A stretch of 64,000 bases of DNA, taken from NCBI GenBank assembly GCA_035582835.1, contig JAYKAV010003057.1, positions 64,739 to 128,738 on the forward strand, read 5' to 3'. Made by a program: the position numbers and the translations under genes. Shown piece by piece: positions 13,501-26,098 of the stretch. Each line of letters begins with the position of its first letter. Position 1 is the first letter of the stretch. The notes below the pieces were generated by a model. That model worked only from the letters and a program-made list of their open reading frames with translations. It was not told where the DNA came from and searched no databases. Origin of the DNA: Phoebastria nigripes (taxonomy: Eukaryota > Chordata > Aves > Procellariiformes > Diomedeidae).

Positions 13501-15257
13501 GTTAACGAAGAGCAGCAGCACGGCATGAACCAACCTGACTTTCTGCTTGACCGTCCTGGGCCAGCAGCAACCTCCCAGCTGAGATGGATGGTGGGACCTT
13601 GTGACCGTAGTGCTGGGGGCAGCAAGGGAGTGTGTGCCTCAAATTAGGGTAAAACTCTTGTCTCCCTGTTTTAAGAAACCCGAGTTATCCAGAGCCTCTG
13701 CAGGCTGTTGCTCACTGTGTCTCGCCCATGACAGCATCCGATTTCCAAATGATCCTTTTCAGCCAAATAAAATTTCCAAATAATGTAAATGACTGGATCC
13801 ATGATGTTTCCCTTGGTGTTACCTAAACCCCTTGGTTTAATTAGACTTGTACAGCTGCCAGTGATTTATTTTCTTCTGACACACTACCATCCTCTTGCAT
13901 AATCTCCTAGGTGGATGTGACTCGCTGTTATGAAATAAGCCGTACATTGACTTCCTCTGGAGAAATTCAAGAGCTGCCAGACTGACATACATCCCTGTCA
14001 CTGTCTTCACTAGGGTTATTAATAACACTGCTAATTTGATAAATCTTAGATTTTTCAAAGATTCTTCTAAAAACAAGCATTAAATGCTTGACTGAGATCT
14101 CTGTTGGAGTGGGTATAGGGGAGGGATTCAGAAAGAAAGGAGTCTGTGGCAGATGTGTATTAGTGAAATGTCTCGCCTTCAGCATCTCCCTCTCAAGTGA
14201 TGTTCCAGTTGTGTAATTCCTCCATTCTGCCTCGCTCTTGAAATTGCATATCCTCAGCAGACATTAATAATAAAGATAATTGGTGTCTCTTTTTGTAAAC
14301 ACCTTCTGGTCCTGTACAGTGAAACTGAGCTTCTAGGGATCCAGAGACAACTGGAAGCATTTATGTGGTTGATACATCAAAACAGTGGATTTTTTTCTGG
14401 TAGNAAAATTATCTTATGTGAAAAGTCTTTAAAATGGTCACTATTTGAGAGAGCGCCTGATTTCTGTAAGAGATCACCAGCCAGAACTCCAGCAGAAATC
14501 AGAAATGACTGTGATTTCCATGCATCTCTAAAACATGAAGTTTACTGTGAGGTACACTGAGAATTGTCACCCCTGTGAGAGTATCTCATGTTTCTGTTCA
14601 GGGAACTTGGTTCGTTCTTACCAAGAAAAAAAGAACAGAACAAATAGCACAGGTGCTCACACAGGTTGCAACTTTGCAGGCCTTTTACCCCTGTCTGGGC
14701 ACGGGTCCAGTCTCTCAAGATACCCGAGGGGACCGTGAACATGTTATTCAAAAATAAGCGAGGCATAGTGACACACGCGATTGTGGTATGAATTTCTCTG
14801 CAACCTTCTGAAGGCTCCAGCCCTCCTTGGGCTCCTCGGGGGATAACGGCGATGAGGTAGTTGCACACCGGCCAGAAAGCTGTTGAGCAGAGAGGAACGC
14901 AGGATTTGCCTGCACGGCCCAGGCTGGCAGCCTTTCGTTGCCAGACATTACACTGTCACAGATATTGGAGCGGGTTTGGTTTGTTCTTCACACATAACAC
15001 GGGTAGCCAAGAAATTCTCCTTCAGCGCCTCAGTACCCAAATTTACTATTAAGTTTCCACTGGTTTATGTACCAAAATGGCAAGTTTTTGATGAGATGGG
15101 TAGTTCTGCATAATTTAGCAGGCCCCCAACACACATTTCAAAGACTAAGCTAAAAAAAGAAAAAAAACTGGACCAAAAAAACCCCTGAAATAGACCTTTC
15201 GTTAAAGATTCAATATACCTTTCTTTAGGGATTCAGGACAAGGTATGGGTATAACAT

Positions 15258-15623
15258 CTTGCCTAGCAAAGAGAAGGCTCCGAGGATACCTTATTGCAGC
15301 CTTTCAATACTTAAAGAGGGCTTATAAGAAAGATAATGAGAGACTTTTTACCAGGGCCTATAGCGACAGGACAAGGGGCAACGGTTTCAAACTGGAAGAG
15401 GGTAGGTTTAGACTGGACATAAGGAAGAAATTCTTTATGATGAGGGTGGTGAGGCACTGGAACAGATTGCCCAGAGAAGTTGTGGATGCCCCATCGCTGG
15501 AAGTCTTTAAGGACGGGGCTTTGAGCAACCTGATCTAGTGAAAGATGTCCCTGCCCATGGCAGGGGGGTTGGACTAGATGGTCTTTGAAGGTCCCTTCCA
15601 ACCCAAACCATTCTGTGGGTCTA
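15258..15623 (+). mobile_element. CR1 LINE, 5'-truncated 3' end
   Basis: Encodes the C-terminal tail of the CR1 ORF2 polyprotein: the RRLRG, AAFQYLK and HWNRLP motifs are readable in one frame across 15245-15538. This is followed by the CR1 3' UTR (GGTTGGACTAGATGGTCTTT, then CCCTTCCAACCC) and a decayed ATTCTGTGGGTCTAT tail. The frame is still open, so it is a moderately young copy of a dead 5'-truncated insertion. Confidence 0.95.
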
Positions 15624-16842
15624 TAAAAGCTACGGTTTTCTGTGTAGACATCTTTTTATCTGAAAATAAAGTTTTCACTCAGTAGCAATTATGCTCAGCA
15701 GTCATTCTTTTTTTTTTTTTTTCCCCCTCCCCCTACACACGTTTATAAAGGCTCCATCCTTTCAGTGGGGAGACCAGCCTCTATACATTAGGCAAGAGTG
15801 ACATCTACTGTCTGTCACGACCAGCAGCCGCAGAGCTGATGCATCGCTGTCCCACTGGCTGCCCTCCGACCTCCCCCCGTTATAGGGACACGGGTGGAGG
15901 TAGACTCTGCGCATTTCTGCCCTCAGGTCTTCAGTCCGTATTGTCAATTAAAATGACTGAGAGTCAGTATTTCAGTAAATATTAGTAAATCACCCAAACT
16001 TCTGGTTGATAAAATTTGGAGTTAGTACCAAAGCTGGGATACATATGAACAAAGCAGTACTACTAGCGACTCAAAACCAATGAGTCAAGAAGGTGGGAGC
16101 TCTCAAGAATTGGGGGTACATAACCAGAGAGCCCAATCCTTTTTCATTTTGAAGAGGAGTCTACAGGGAATGAGAATCCAGGCTGTGAAATCAAACTCAA
16201 ATAAAATACGCCATTTGAATGCTGAAGCATTTTTATATTGAAAACAGATTACAACCTAATCTGTGAGCGCAGATCTCAAAGCTTCCCCACCAGGACTTGT
16301 GTGCGCTCCTAGCCTTGTTCCACAGTGAAATAGCACAATGCAGGCCTGCAAGAAAGCATTCCTGCTAAACAGAAGCTTGACAATTTGTTTATCAGAAATT
16401 AGATTGAAAAATAGAAATATTTTTCAGGCCACAAGTCAAGTCAAATGAGTAATTTCAAGATACATGCATGTGAATGCTGGGGATAACCAAGCACACACAT
16501 ATGCACGCAGCCATACATATCCAAATCCTAAGTATGAGAAAGGAATATAAAGGACTGCAATATCTTGAGGACTAATAAAATAGAAAACAGGAGAATTTAG
16601 CTATTTCAGCTAACAACTTCTGTTTTGCAGCCTTCAAGACTCCTGGGAAACAGGCATCAGACAGACAAGCCTGGCTGGTAAACNGGACTCTAGCTGTGGA
16701 AAGGGATTGGCCAAGGTCTAGGGTAGTTTTGCTACACCACGATTTGTCTTTCCTGAAGCAGTAGGATACTTAGATACTTCTTGCTCTTGAAATGATGGAT
16801 TTTTTATTTTACCCTTGACTTTTACAGCTTGCAGACTTCAGG
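15624..16842. other. Intergenic, nothing recognised
   Basis: Single-copy sequence with a T15 run at 15708-15722 followed by a C-rich tract. Confidence 0.6.
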
Positions 16843-17085
16843 GGATCATAAGACCTTGGAATCAAACAGGTTGGAAGGGACATCAGGAGGTCTCTAGTGC
16901 AATTGCCTGCTCAGAGTGGTGTCNGCACTAATTTCAGACCAGGTTTCTCAGGGCTGTGTCCAGCTGGGACTTGAAAATCTCCAGGGACGGCACCTGCACA
17001 GCCTCTCCGGGTGGCCTGTTCTACCGCCCGGCTGTCTTTATGGAGAAAAGGTTTCTCATTATATTCTCTTACTGTGCTCTCTAAA
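16843..17085 (-). mobile_element. CR1 LINE fragment
   Basis: Read on the minus strand this is a CR1 3' end. On the plus strand the signs are AGGTTGGAAGGGACATC, then CCAGCTGGGACTTGAAAATC and CACAGCCTCTCCGGGTGGCC. It is diverged and 5'-truncated, with the tail side at 16843. Confidence 0.9.
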
Positions 17086-20000
17086 TTCTTCTTCCCACAA
17101 AATTTGACTGGATGACATTTTCAGTTTTTAACCACAAAAAGGCAGCAACAAAGGGAATAAGGAAAAACATAGGCCTTTGCGAACACCAGCTGGCCTGTGG
17201 GCCAGCCGAGCATGCAAGGGGAAGAATACTCAGGCACCAGCAGACTGGCTCAGGCAGTGCTTAGGACTAAGAAATGTTTGACAAGATGTGACCATCACAC
17301 CTAGATCTGTACCATCATCTGCTCTTCCACAGTGCATGCTCAGTGTTTGGTAACTGGCATCTGTGCTAGACAAGGATGTCATATGCAAGAGTTTTATTCC
17401 CATCTTACAGTGAAAGGACATAAGGGCAAAGGAGATCCATAGCAATGTTTGCTTTTTGCCTGAGCTAGTCTTCACACAGCATGAGATCTGATGGGCTTCC
17501 TGAGCCTCATCTTCCTCCCTTCCCAGCCAGCTCCATGCTTCACTTCCCTGACTCTCTGTTGGCCACCACTCTCTCCTCCTTGCCTTTCNGCATTCATGCT
17601 GGTTTTGTTTTGCCTAAACAGGACCTCTGCAGCTAAAGAAAAGCAGCAGGTTTGTCCTTAACTACTATGAACTGGGCATGTAAATAACTCACGCTGCCAA
17701 CCCAGTAAAGGGAAGGGCGATGAGGAAGTTACTTTGGAGGACGCAGCTGAGCTGCAGAAAGACCCACCCTCGGCAGAACACATACCCTGAAAGATAAGAG
17801 AGTGTACTACACACTTCAACAGGGTGTAGCACAAACAAGGAAGGAGGATTTTCTCAATGCCATGCCAGAGACAGATAGAAAAAAAATGTCAAACTCTTAA
17901 AAGCTGAAGTGAAAGCAGAGAATAAAACTAAGAAGCATGAACTTCTAGTTAAGACACAGACTGTGGGCCCCCAAGTGTGATATATGATAACCCATCCCTG
18001 AAATATATGTTCTGCAGTAGTTGCCTAATTTGCCATAGCACTACAATCCCACTGAACTTAAAGAAAGAAAAAGTGCTACAAATAAAACATACCAAAGACT
18101 AATGTCATTAGTCAATTATGTCATTATGTCAATTACATACCCTGTTGTACAAGGGCCCATGGGTATTTTCGGCATGCTTCAATTTTTTTTTGTTTCACTC
18201 CAATAAACAATGACAAAGCATGTGGGAAAATAAGTCGGGAACAAACGTACGTCTTTGGAATATATGCATCTGACTTCCAGAGCTGGCATGCACAGGAAGG
18301 GTGTGCATCCATCNGGCGTGCGCCCATCTACCCTGCTAGGTCCTGCAGGCACACCAATACTCCCCTGGGGGCAAAGATGTTATACCAAGAGCAGAAACAG
18401 AGGTATTAGCATCACATTTTAGCAGTCTGAGTTTCCCACTGAGCGCAGGAAGGAAGTACTCTGTGCAGGAAGGGGGAATGAATGGCCGGAAGAACGCATG
18501 GTGTAGGCGCTTCAGAGGCGGAAATTGCCAAGCAGCCAACTCTCACGGGACAGCTGCACCCTGGGAATTTTATGCAGAGTCGAAGGAAAAGGAAAGTTTG
18601 TCCCAAAGGAAAAACTGTGGGTGTGAATGAAAATAATGCATGTGTTGTACACGTCTTAAATCACCTTGATGGCAATCGGTGAACGCGTTTCAATGGTGGG
18701 CCCTTAAAATGTCTCCATTGCAACTATAAAAACTCTCTTTTGGAAAAAGAGGGGAGCAACACAGGAGGAAAGAAGCACATGGCCAGCGAAGTCAGAAGAA
18801 GAGATTTATTAGAGGAATCAAGGACAATTAGTATCCAACCCTGATTGATGTCCATAGCGCCTTTGAAAACCTCCTATCAGTCAACATGAAACCTGGCAAA
18901 GATAGATAACATCTTTGAAGTCTTCAGTTATAAGGGACCCAAAACATAATGGCAAAGTCAGAGTAATTTCAAAGACAAACATTCTTTGCACAGGATGAAA
19001 ATGGTTCAGAACTCTGTATAGGGAGATTACACAATGGATCACGGGGAATTTGTGTAAAAACACATGCTGAAGAATATCTAAATTTGAGGAAGGAATCCAA
19101 GCTAACTAAATTATTTAAGAAAAACTCTCTCCAAGGAGAAAAAACAATTAGGTTTTGCTGGGAGAGACAGCAGGGGAATCCCATTTATTTTCTGACAGAA
19201 GGAGGCAATCTCTGACAANTGGATCACCTTAAGGTATTTTACCATGACACATATTTTGGAAGCAAGCTGAAGACAACACAGTCACACCTGAAAAGCAGGA
19301 GAGACACTCTGAAAAGGCCTATGTTATGGAGGCTTTCCTCGCTGGCGTTGCATGACAGAGGTTTCATTGCTGCGTGACTTTACTGCTCTATATGATAAAA
19401 GGGCAGAATAGTATATTCCTTGTTGTGTTGTTGCTGGTGCAGCAGCAGAATGGTTTTTTTGTGATCCTTAGACTCCATTCATTGCAATCCTTCTCTCTGC
19501 CTTTCCCAGCCTGGGTGATGGTTTCCTAGCTCAGGACATCTCTTTGCATGCCTGTCTTTCCACCATGGTGCTGGAGAGGAAGATTTTCTCCATTTCTAGA
19601 TTTTTCAAGAGGGCAAGGATACAATGATCTTCTCTCCTCTCCTCTCTCCCCCGGGCAGGAGAGAGAGTGCCCACAATCATCACTTGGTGCTCCAGCCATG
19701 GTAAGAAGGAATACCTACGTGAGCAGTGGATGAAGGGAGAGAGAGCCCCCAAAGCAGGAAGGATTCTCCAGTTGCTGCAGGAGAATGTTAGGGCTTAGGA
19801 GGGTCGAGTGTGTAGAACAGGCCACCTTTGACACCCCTCAGCAGTATCCTACGGGGTAGCTTGGGCAGAGCTGACTGGTGCGTGAACACTGGGGATGCCT
19901 GGGATTTCTGCGAGTCTGGTACTGCAGGCAGAAACATGGCTCCAGCCACATTGCCCGAGATGCAGAAACCCAGGACGGAGGCTGGAGGACCTCATGTTCT

Positions 20001-20089
20001 ACCTAACAAAGCCAATGGGAGGAAAAAGAATAGGCTGGAGAAGCACTGATGCTATCGTAGGATGCCCTAAGCTACCAAACTAATCAGGA
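17086..20089. other. Intergenic, no gene recognised
   Basis: Single-copy sequence with short, unrelated open frames (at most 81 codons) and no repeat body I can name. Confidence 0.6.
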
Positions 20090-20490
20090 AGAAGTATGAA
20101 AGGTGATTGGATTATAATGTTTAAATACTTCCACAAAAACAGAACAGCCATTTCTAAATGGACTATTCTCTCCTTATAGCAGACACGTATGAAGAAGTTG
20201 GAAGGCTGGAAGCACAAACTAGAGAGTCATATTAAAAATCTAAGGACATGATTTCAACTGTGGGCATGATTCATCTTTAGAACAAGCTATCAAAGGAATA
20301 AGAGGATTCTCCCTCTCTCTTCAAATCAAGATTGTCCTCCTATTAAAAAAAAAAAAGGTGCTAAATACAAGTTACCACAAATTCTGAGCTAAAACCTATG
20401 GCCTTGGGTGTACAAGGCCTTGGGGATACAACCCATTGGACTGGGTTTTCTAGAGGTCCTTCTAGCCTTTAAAACCTATGAATCTCTCCT
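20090..20490 (+). mobile_element. Old, degenerate CR1-type LINE 3' end
   Basis: Strongly decayed but recognisable: a segment resembling the C-terminal coding end (AAGCTATCAAAGGAATAAGA, then CCCTCTCTCTTCAAATCAAG), an A12-type run near 20345, and a 3' UTR with ATTGGACTGGGTTTTCTAGA and a CCTATGAATCT end. It resembles older amniote CR1 subfamilies rather than the younger avian ones elsewhere in the window. Confidence 0.65.
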
Positions 20491-22479
20491 GCAAAGCTGC
20501 ATGACGGTATCATCTCATGCTGCTCTGCAACTGTACCAATATTTATGCAAAAGAGATTCAGTGTTGGTTTAAAAATTCCAAAGTTGAAGAATCTACTATA
20601 TTACTAAGGGGATTTGCTTTAGTAGCTACCCACCCTCACTGAGAAATACTTGTGCTTCGCTGCCAGCCTGGATTGGCATAGCTCCAGCTACGCTGGTGCC
20701 AGGAGTCTCTTCCCATGGATGTGATCATGGCTATCATCCATTCCTGTTTAAATCTGCTCCTGAATAAACTAACCAGAGCAAATTGCTAAAGCCTCAAAAG
20801 TCTCTCAAGGCATGTCACAACATTTCTCAGTACTCCATTCATTCCTGAAACTCTTTTCCAGCTCCTCACAATTTTTCAGAATCTTTTCCTGAAGTACAAA
20901 CACTGAAGTATTCAAGTAATGATCCACGTTTGATATCATTTAATCATAAAGATAGAGCAATATCCACTCTTACTCAAAAATACCATACCAGAGCAGACAA
21001 AACATCAAATGATGAATAAAAAATATTAAAAAAAAAGAGCAATGATCTTGATATTCTTTATACATTGACAAGAATTTATAAATAAAATGCAGGAAGTTCT
21101 TCATCTATGTGTGTAAGGATAAACTGGGACTCCTGAGAACATACAGCTTCATGCCCCTGGTCTCTCCATGACTCCCCATATGCCCTTTGCAAAGGGTGTT
21201 TTTGCACTTTGCACGATGTACAGTTTCCATGATGTAGAATAATGAAATTACTACTATCTGGTAGCTCGTCACACAGTAAAAAGTGGTTTCAACTCTTTCT
21301 ATAAACAACGGTGGCTCATATCAACTGTTACTCAGGGATACATTGACAACTGTCAGTTTATTTCTGAATATTTGTATTTAGGAGTCCAAAACTAATGTTC
21401 ACATTCAAGGTTGATGTGGCCAAACTTATACCAGGAAGAGTTAAGGAGAACAGATTATGTATGACCAGTAAGCTGAAAGTCATTCATGTGAAGATGACAA
21501 ATACTTGAAAGCATCAGGTAAAGAAACAGGACAGTTATGCAATCATTTTCAAAGTTATATTTACTAAATAATTTGAGCCTGATTCACCATTACAGTATGC
21601 AGTACATAACTGCTTATGTTTCCAGGTTCACAGCTCTTATCATCATGAGAAAGTAAATAATAGCTTCAAACAAGATCTGAAATTAAGTTCAGTGTTGGAA
21701 AACATTCAAGTTCTTTTCAGCCTCATCTAAACATTTCCCTCTCAAGATAATAACTTTCCTACCTGTTCACAGAAGTTTGCAAATATTTAATTCAAAATCA
21801 AATCTGAAATGCTTATGCTTTTGAAAGTGTTTTCTTTGTAAGGGAAAAAAAAAAAAGAGAGAAGCCTGAAACTGGTGTAAGGATCACTGCTTTGAAACAA
21901 GCTGAAAGTCAACGGAGCACAGTTAGCCCAAGAGTCAAAACCTGTTGAAAAGGAAGAGGGAGAGAAGATCAAGCAAAACGTGTAAATACTGGCTCTGTAG
22001 GAAATCTCCGCAATGTCATAGCCTCAGCTAGCACCACACGCTGGAAAGCTAAGTCACCCCATAAAATCTTTAACTTCCACACCATAATTACCCCGGCACC
22101 TCTGGGTGGGCCCATGCTCCTCGCAGCCCACTGTGCAAAGGAAGTAAAACCCCTGTCGTAGGGCACCCCAGAAGGTGCCTGTGCCCTTCTTCCCTCTCCA
22201 AAGGGAGAGGAGATTTCTGCTAGCCCCTTCTTGAGGGTTGGCCATCACATTCAAGGAAGTGCTGGTCTTTCTTCTGCTTTATTGGCTGGATATTTTGGGA
22301 CTGTAAAATGCTCCAGGTCACACAGCAGGCTGGGTATTTTTTCAAACTATATGCAAAGGGAGCACATAGTTTGACTTCCTTCCTAGGTTTCTTCATTCCT
22401 CTGACCTCTGGACAAGTCATGCCAGCAGAAAAGCGTATTACCCATGTAATATGGTCAGGATAGTTGTCTGGCAGAGCCA
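20491..22479. other. Intergenic, nothing recognised
   Basis: AT-rich single-copy sequence with an A13-type run near 21845. No coding or repeat signature. Confidence 0.6.
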
Positions 22480-23180
22480 TGCAATCCCTTTCTCCAGCAA
22501 AGCCCTCCTCCAGCCCAGTTGCCCTCACAAGCACATGGTCTTAGATACCTCTCCCAGCCCCAAGACCCTGCTTGTGCCCCGGTTGCACAATCCCTACTCT
22601 TCTGGGAGCCAGGTCCCTCCCTGCAGCAGGGGCAGCTGGTCCCACCAAGCTCCCAGTTTGGAGAGCATGGGTACCTTCACCCTCCTTGAGAGGCAAGGGT
22701 TTCATCTCAGCCCCCAGCATCCACCAAACCCTCTGCAGGGCAGCTCCTGCCAGTTCGAAACCCTGCTCTCCCCCCACCTCTGCCCCCATCTCCCACCTCT
22801 CCTATTGTGTTCTGGGACCGGGGGAGCAGATATTCCTTCAGGCGGGCACTGCGGTGGTGCTGCTTCTCCCTGCCTGAGTGCTGCTGGCCTGCCTCCCTCG
22901 CCGAGGGCTGGAGGCACCCGTAACAAACCGCTCCAGCCAAACCCAACAGGTTACAGGCAGTCCCAACCAATTTTGCGAGTGACACAGGGCAGGTCCCCAT
23001 GTCCCGCGCAGGCGGTAGAAGCCAGACAGGAGGACAGCCGACACCAGCACGGCCCCGCCGCCGGGGACGTGACAGCCAGCCTGCAGGAAGGTGAGAAGGG
23101 TCAAGAGCAGCTCTTGCTCAGCACCGTGGAGCCCACACTGCCTTCACCCGGCAGAGACCTGGAAACAGAGGCAGAGCATT
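22480..23180 (+). promoter_or_regulatory. GC/CpG-richer stretch with a consensus splice donor; possible OXGR1 5' noncoding exon or promoter
   Basis: This segment is visibly GC-rich against AT-rich surroundings, with CpGs clustered at about 22820-23120. A close match to the vertebrate 5' splice site (AAG|GTGAGAAG) lies at 23088-23095, with GT at 23091-23092. It is about 3 kb upstream of OXGR1 on the same strand, and a candidate acceptor sits just before the coding exon. A 269-codon open frame (22451-23260) crosses it, but several overlapping frames on both strands are also open. The protein is low-complexity and Pro/Ser-rich and unlike any family I know, so I treat it as a composition effect. 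It could equally be a chance GC-rich patch or a lncRNA exon. Confidence 0.35.
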
Positions 23181-23639
23181 CCCGCAACCTGCCCCATAGC
23201 CCTGGGGGGGTTGCTACAGCTTTCCCAGACAGTCTTACTGCACAAGCCTGTGGAATTTAAAAGCAAACTCTGCCAGCTGGAGTAGGGTATTTAAGGAACC
23301 AGCTATGAAGAGGAGAGAAGACAGCACCAAGGATTTACAGGTAAAATGCATATTTTGATTTAAAGGTGTGAATATAGAGACAGGACGAAGTGGAGAGAGA
23401 TGAGCAAAGGGTTAAAGGACGATGGAAGCATGGAACAAATTAAACTTATCTGGGATGCATCTAATACTCACATTAAATCCACATACTCTTTCAGCATGGA
23501 GATTCCTCCCTGAATTATAAAGGGTAAGGGAAGGAGGGCTCACATTTTTGTCCCTAAATATATCATTTGCATCTCTTAAATTTGAGCCAGTGGAGGAGTC
23601 CAACACTGCGAGCCAAATCCTATTTAATTTATTCAGCAA

Positions 23640-24130
23640 CAGATCTGTGTGAAATACAGTCCAATTACAGCCATTAGGTTACTTTGCCATGGCTGCAGCC
23701 ATTTGACTTTTATTTCCAGCAGGCTCTAATCAAATTATCACAATGCAGGAGCAGACAAGTTTCCCTTATACGTGACTGCAATTAAAGACATGCAATCACA
23801 ACATTTTTTAAAGTGACTCCAATCAATTGGTTACAGTAAAGAATACCATGTAATAGAGCAGTGACTCCACCGTTAAGACTGAAAGAGGGTTTCTATTTCA
23901 GTAATCTAGTTCCCTTTTATTACGAGTTCTGATCTTGGATAATTTATTTAAAGTTCATTATGTGTCTACAGCATATATCATTTGTCCTCAGCTTGGGCTG
24001 CAGAAGTCCCATTATGGCCAATTACTTAGTGTGATAAAATCTGCCACGGTACAAACTGTTCTTTAATTAGATTTAAGTTTTGTCTAAATTCTATTTGTAC
24101 TTCAGACAGCAAAATAATAAGGCCAAAAGC
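23640..24130. promoter_or_regulatory. Candidate conserved noncoding element, AT-rich with dense homeodomain-type cores
   Basis: This block directly follows the CpG-richer patch upstream of OXGR1. It contains many TAAT/ATTA cores (for example CCAATTACAGCC, CTCTAATCAAATTATC, GCCAATTACTTAG, TTTAATTAGATTTAAG), no open frames of note and no repeat signature. The texture is typical of vertebrate developmental enhancers. I cannot align it to another species, so this is a proposal only. Confidence 0.3.
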
Positions 24131-26065
24131 AAAGACTTGCTGTCTCCTTTCTTTGGTCCCTGTGGTAACCTGTTAGGTTGGATGTAATCTTAGGGGAGTT
24201 CAGAACCGAGATCCCCACACCCATGTGCTTTTCTTGCAATACTTGTCCCCACCTCAGGTTTCCTTAACCAGCGCTGGGCTTGGGGGTGGCCTGGCCTGTG
24301 AGGGAGTCCCACGTTCCCCGACCCGAATCCAGCCCTATCTGATACCTCACCGATAGCAAAGGGGACGGCTCCGAAAGCACCTGAGAGCGTGTGGCTGTCA
24401 GTAGGGACAGCAGTGGCTGAGTGCCACTGCCGCGCTCTTTGGCGATCGTAGGTATTTGCTCTCCAGCCCCTATAGGTTTGCTGCAGCAGCACGCTGGTGG
24501 GTGGAAAAAAAGCTGCTGACAAAATGATAGTCCTACAAAACGACGAAGAAAGTGGTAAGGGGAGCAGCACCTGGCTGTGCCCTTCAGCTTGCTTAATAGC
24601 TGTGCACTGTAAACACCATGGTGTGTACAGCCCTGGTGCTTCCAGCACGTCGCAACCTGCTGCTGCAGGATGGGGCCTTTGCTATTAACCTGGTTAACCA
24701 TTAGCCATACCAGAAGCTTCAAGTTTGGTTGGGGACAACGGTATCACTGCATTACTTCTTAACTGAATTACAGCCACTGGATTTATCTAAACCATCCCCT
24801 GCACCATCCCCAGCCATGAGAAGAGGTTTGAAGCTGTTTTGCTCTTTTAAAACAAATGCCAGTGTTTGGCATGCATCTTCTCAAGCTCCAGCTTCAGTTT
24901 TCAAAGTGTTTTAAATATGTTTGAACCAAANGTTCTGCACAATTTGAATTCAAATCCTGCAACCTGACTCTGTGAGATCTCACAAATGAGTGAGGGTAGA
25001 AGCTACATAAAGAAAATTCAGAGTGGAACAAGAAATCGAGGTGATGATTCAGTAGGATACATTTTAATAGATCCAGGCCACAGTAATTTGAGGACGGGCA
25101 TCATCCTGTAAGAAGTTTGCATTCCTCTAGAAAAAATTACGCTAGAGGTTTATTCATTTTTTTCCATCAAAACATTTACTCCACTTCAAAAGAAAGAAGG
25201 CATTCACACAAATGCACTTACTGGATGCAACGTTAGCAGTTATTTGCCATGTGCTTCAGTGGCCTCGTATTTTCTGTTGTACAGACTATGTACTGGGCTA
25301 TCTTTACTTCCCTTGAATCCTGCTCAAGTCCCATATTGTATCTTGCAAATGGCTGCTTTGCAAAGTTGCATGACTTCATTCTGATATTTCAGAAAACTAC
25401 TATCTATGACTACTGTCTAAGCAAAACACCATTTAAAAATTTTACAGGGATAGAAATTTACAGCTAATGACAAGCCTAAAAATAACCTATTTCTTTGCAA
25501 CATCAATCTTGTTAATGGACTAAAAGAGTGAAATATTCTTGTACCAGTTGTTTCCAAGGAGCAGGGAGAAAAATGTTAACCAACTCCAGCATCAAAAAGA
25601 ATATGAAAACATTTCAACATCTGCCCTGTTTTCCACTTAATTAACAAGGATGCAAATAGCATTTATGGAGCAGTTAGGTTTTGGACATTCCTCTCTATAC
25701 TTTTGGTCAGTAGTGCAACACGACGAGTCTGTCCTTCTGCTCCACTTGACCCCTAATGAGAGAAGAAGGTGAACTTTATATACCAGGGGACACACATCAC
25801 ACACTGTGGGGCTGGGATGCTTCATTGTGCCGGTGCAGACCCTTCCCTGAAAATATGTATTTTAAAATAAAATTGTATCTGTCTCTATATAGATATGATA
25901 AAAGGCCTCTGGATCAGGATCAGTTCTCATCAAAGCAGCAAGACTTTCCTTATTCAATAATGGCACTTTAATAGTGGCATTGATGGGAAGTTGAAAGGAA
26001 AGACCTGGTTATTAGTTGTTTTTAACGGGCTANGAGAAGGTCTTATCTGTCAGTGAACACTAAGC
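24131..26065. other. OXGR1 upstream region, no gene recognised
   Basis: A GC-richer portion at about 24180-24660 holds two overlapping minus-strand frames of 152 codons each. They lie in different frames and resemble nothing I know, so I do not call them genes. The remainder to the OXGR1 acceptor is AT-rich; it may be an OXGR1 5' intron if the upstream exon proposal is right. Confidence 0.5.
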
Positions 26066-26083
26066 ATTTCTCTCTTCCTTAAG
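26066..26083 (+). promoter_or_regulatory. Candidate 3' splice acceptor in front of the OXGR1 coding exon
   Basis: A pyrimidine-rich run (TTTCTCTCTTCCTT) ends in AAG, with the AG at 26082-26083, 15 bp before the OXGR1 start codon. Mammalian OXGR1 has upstream noncoding exons, so an acceptor here is expected. I see no strong branch-point consensus. This is inference from motif and position only. Confidence 0.4.
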
Positions 26084-26098
26084 CACTAAGGAAAAAAC

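Larger units (their letters stand above)
9131..15257. other. Intergenic, no gene recognised
   Basis: Apart from the 20-bp tandem duplication, CR1 tail and TA-rich repeat listed separately at 10255-10524, I see only single-copy sequence. The longest frame (11443-11868 plus, 141 codons) has no recognisable domain. Confidence 0.6.

Noticed and set aside
22451..23260. A 269-codon open frame in the GC-rich patch
   Set aside because: Several frames on both strands are open at once; the product is Pro/Ser-rich low complexity with no family resemblance, as expected for stop-poor GC-rich DNA.
24190..24722. Two overlapping 152-codon minus-strand frames
   Set aside because: They are in different frames over the same DNA and neither resembles a known protein.
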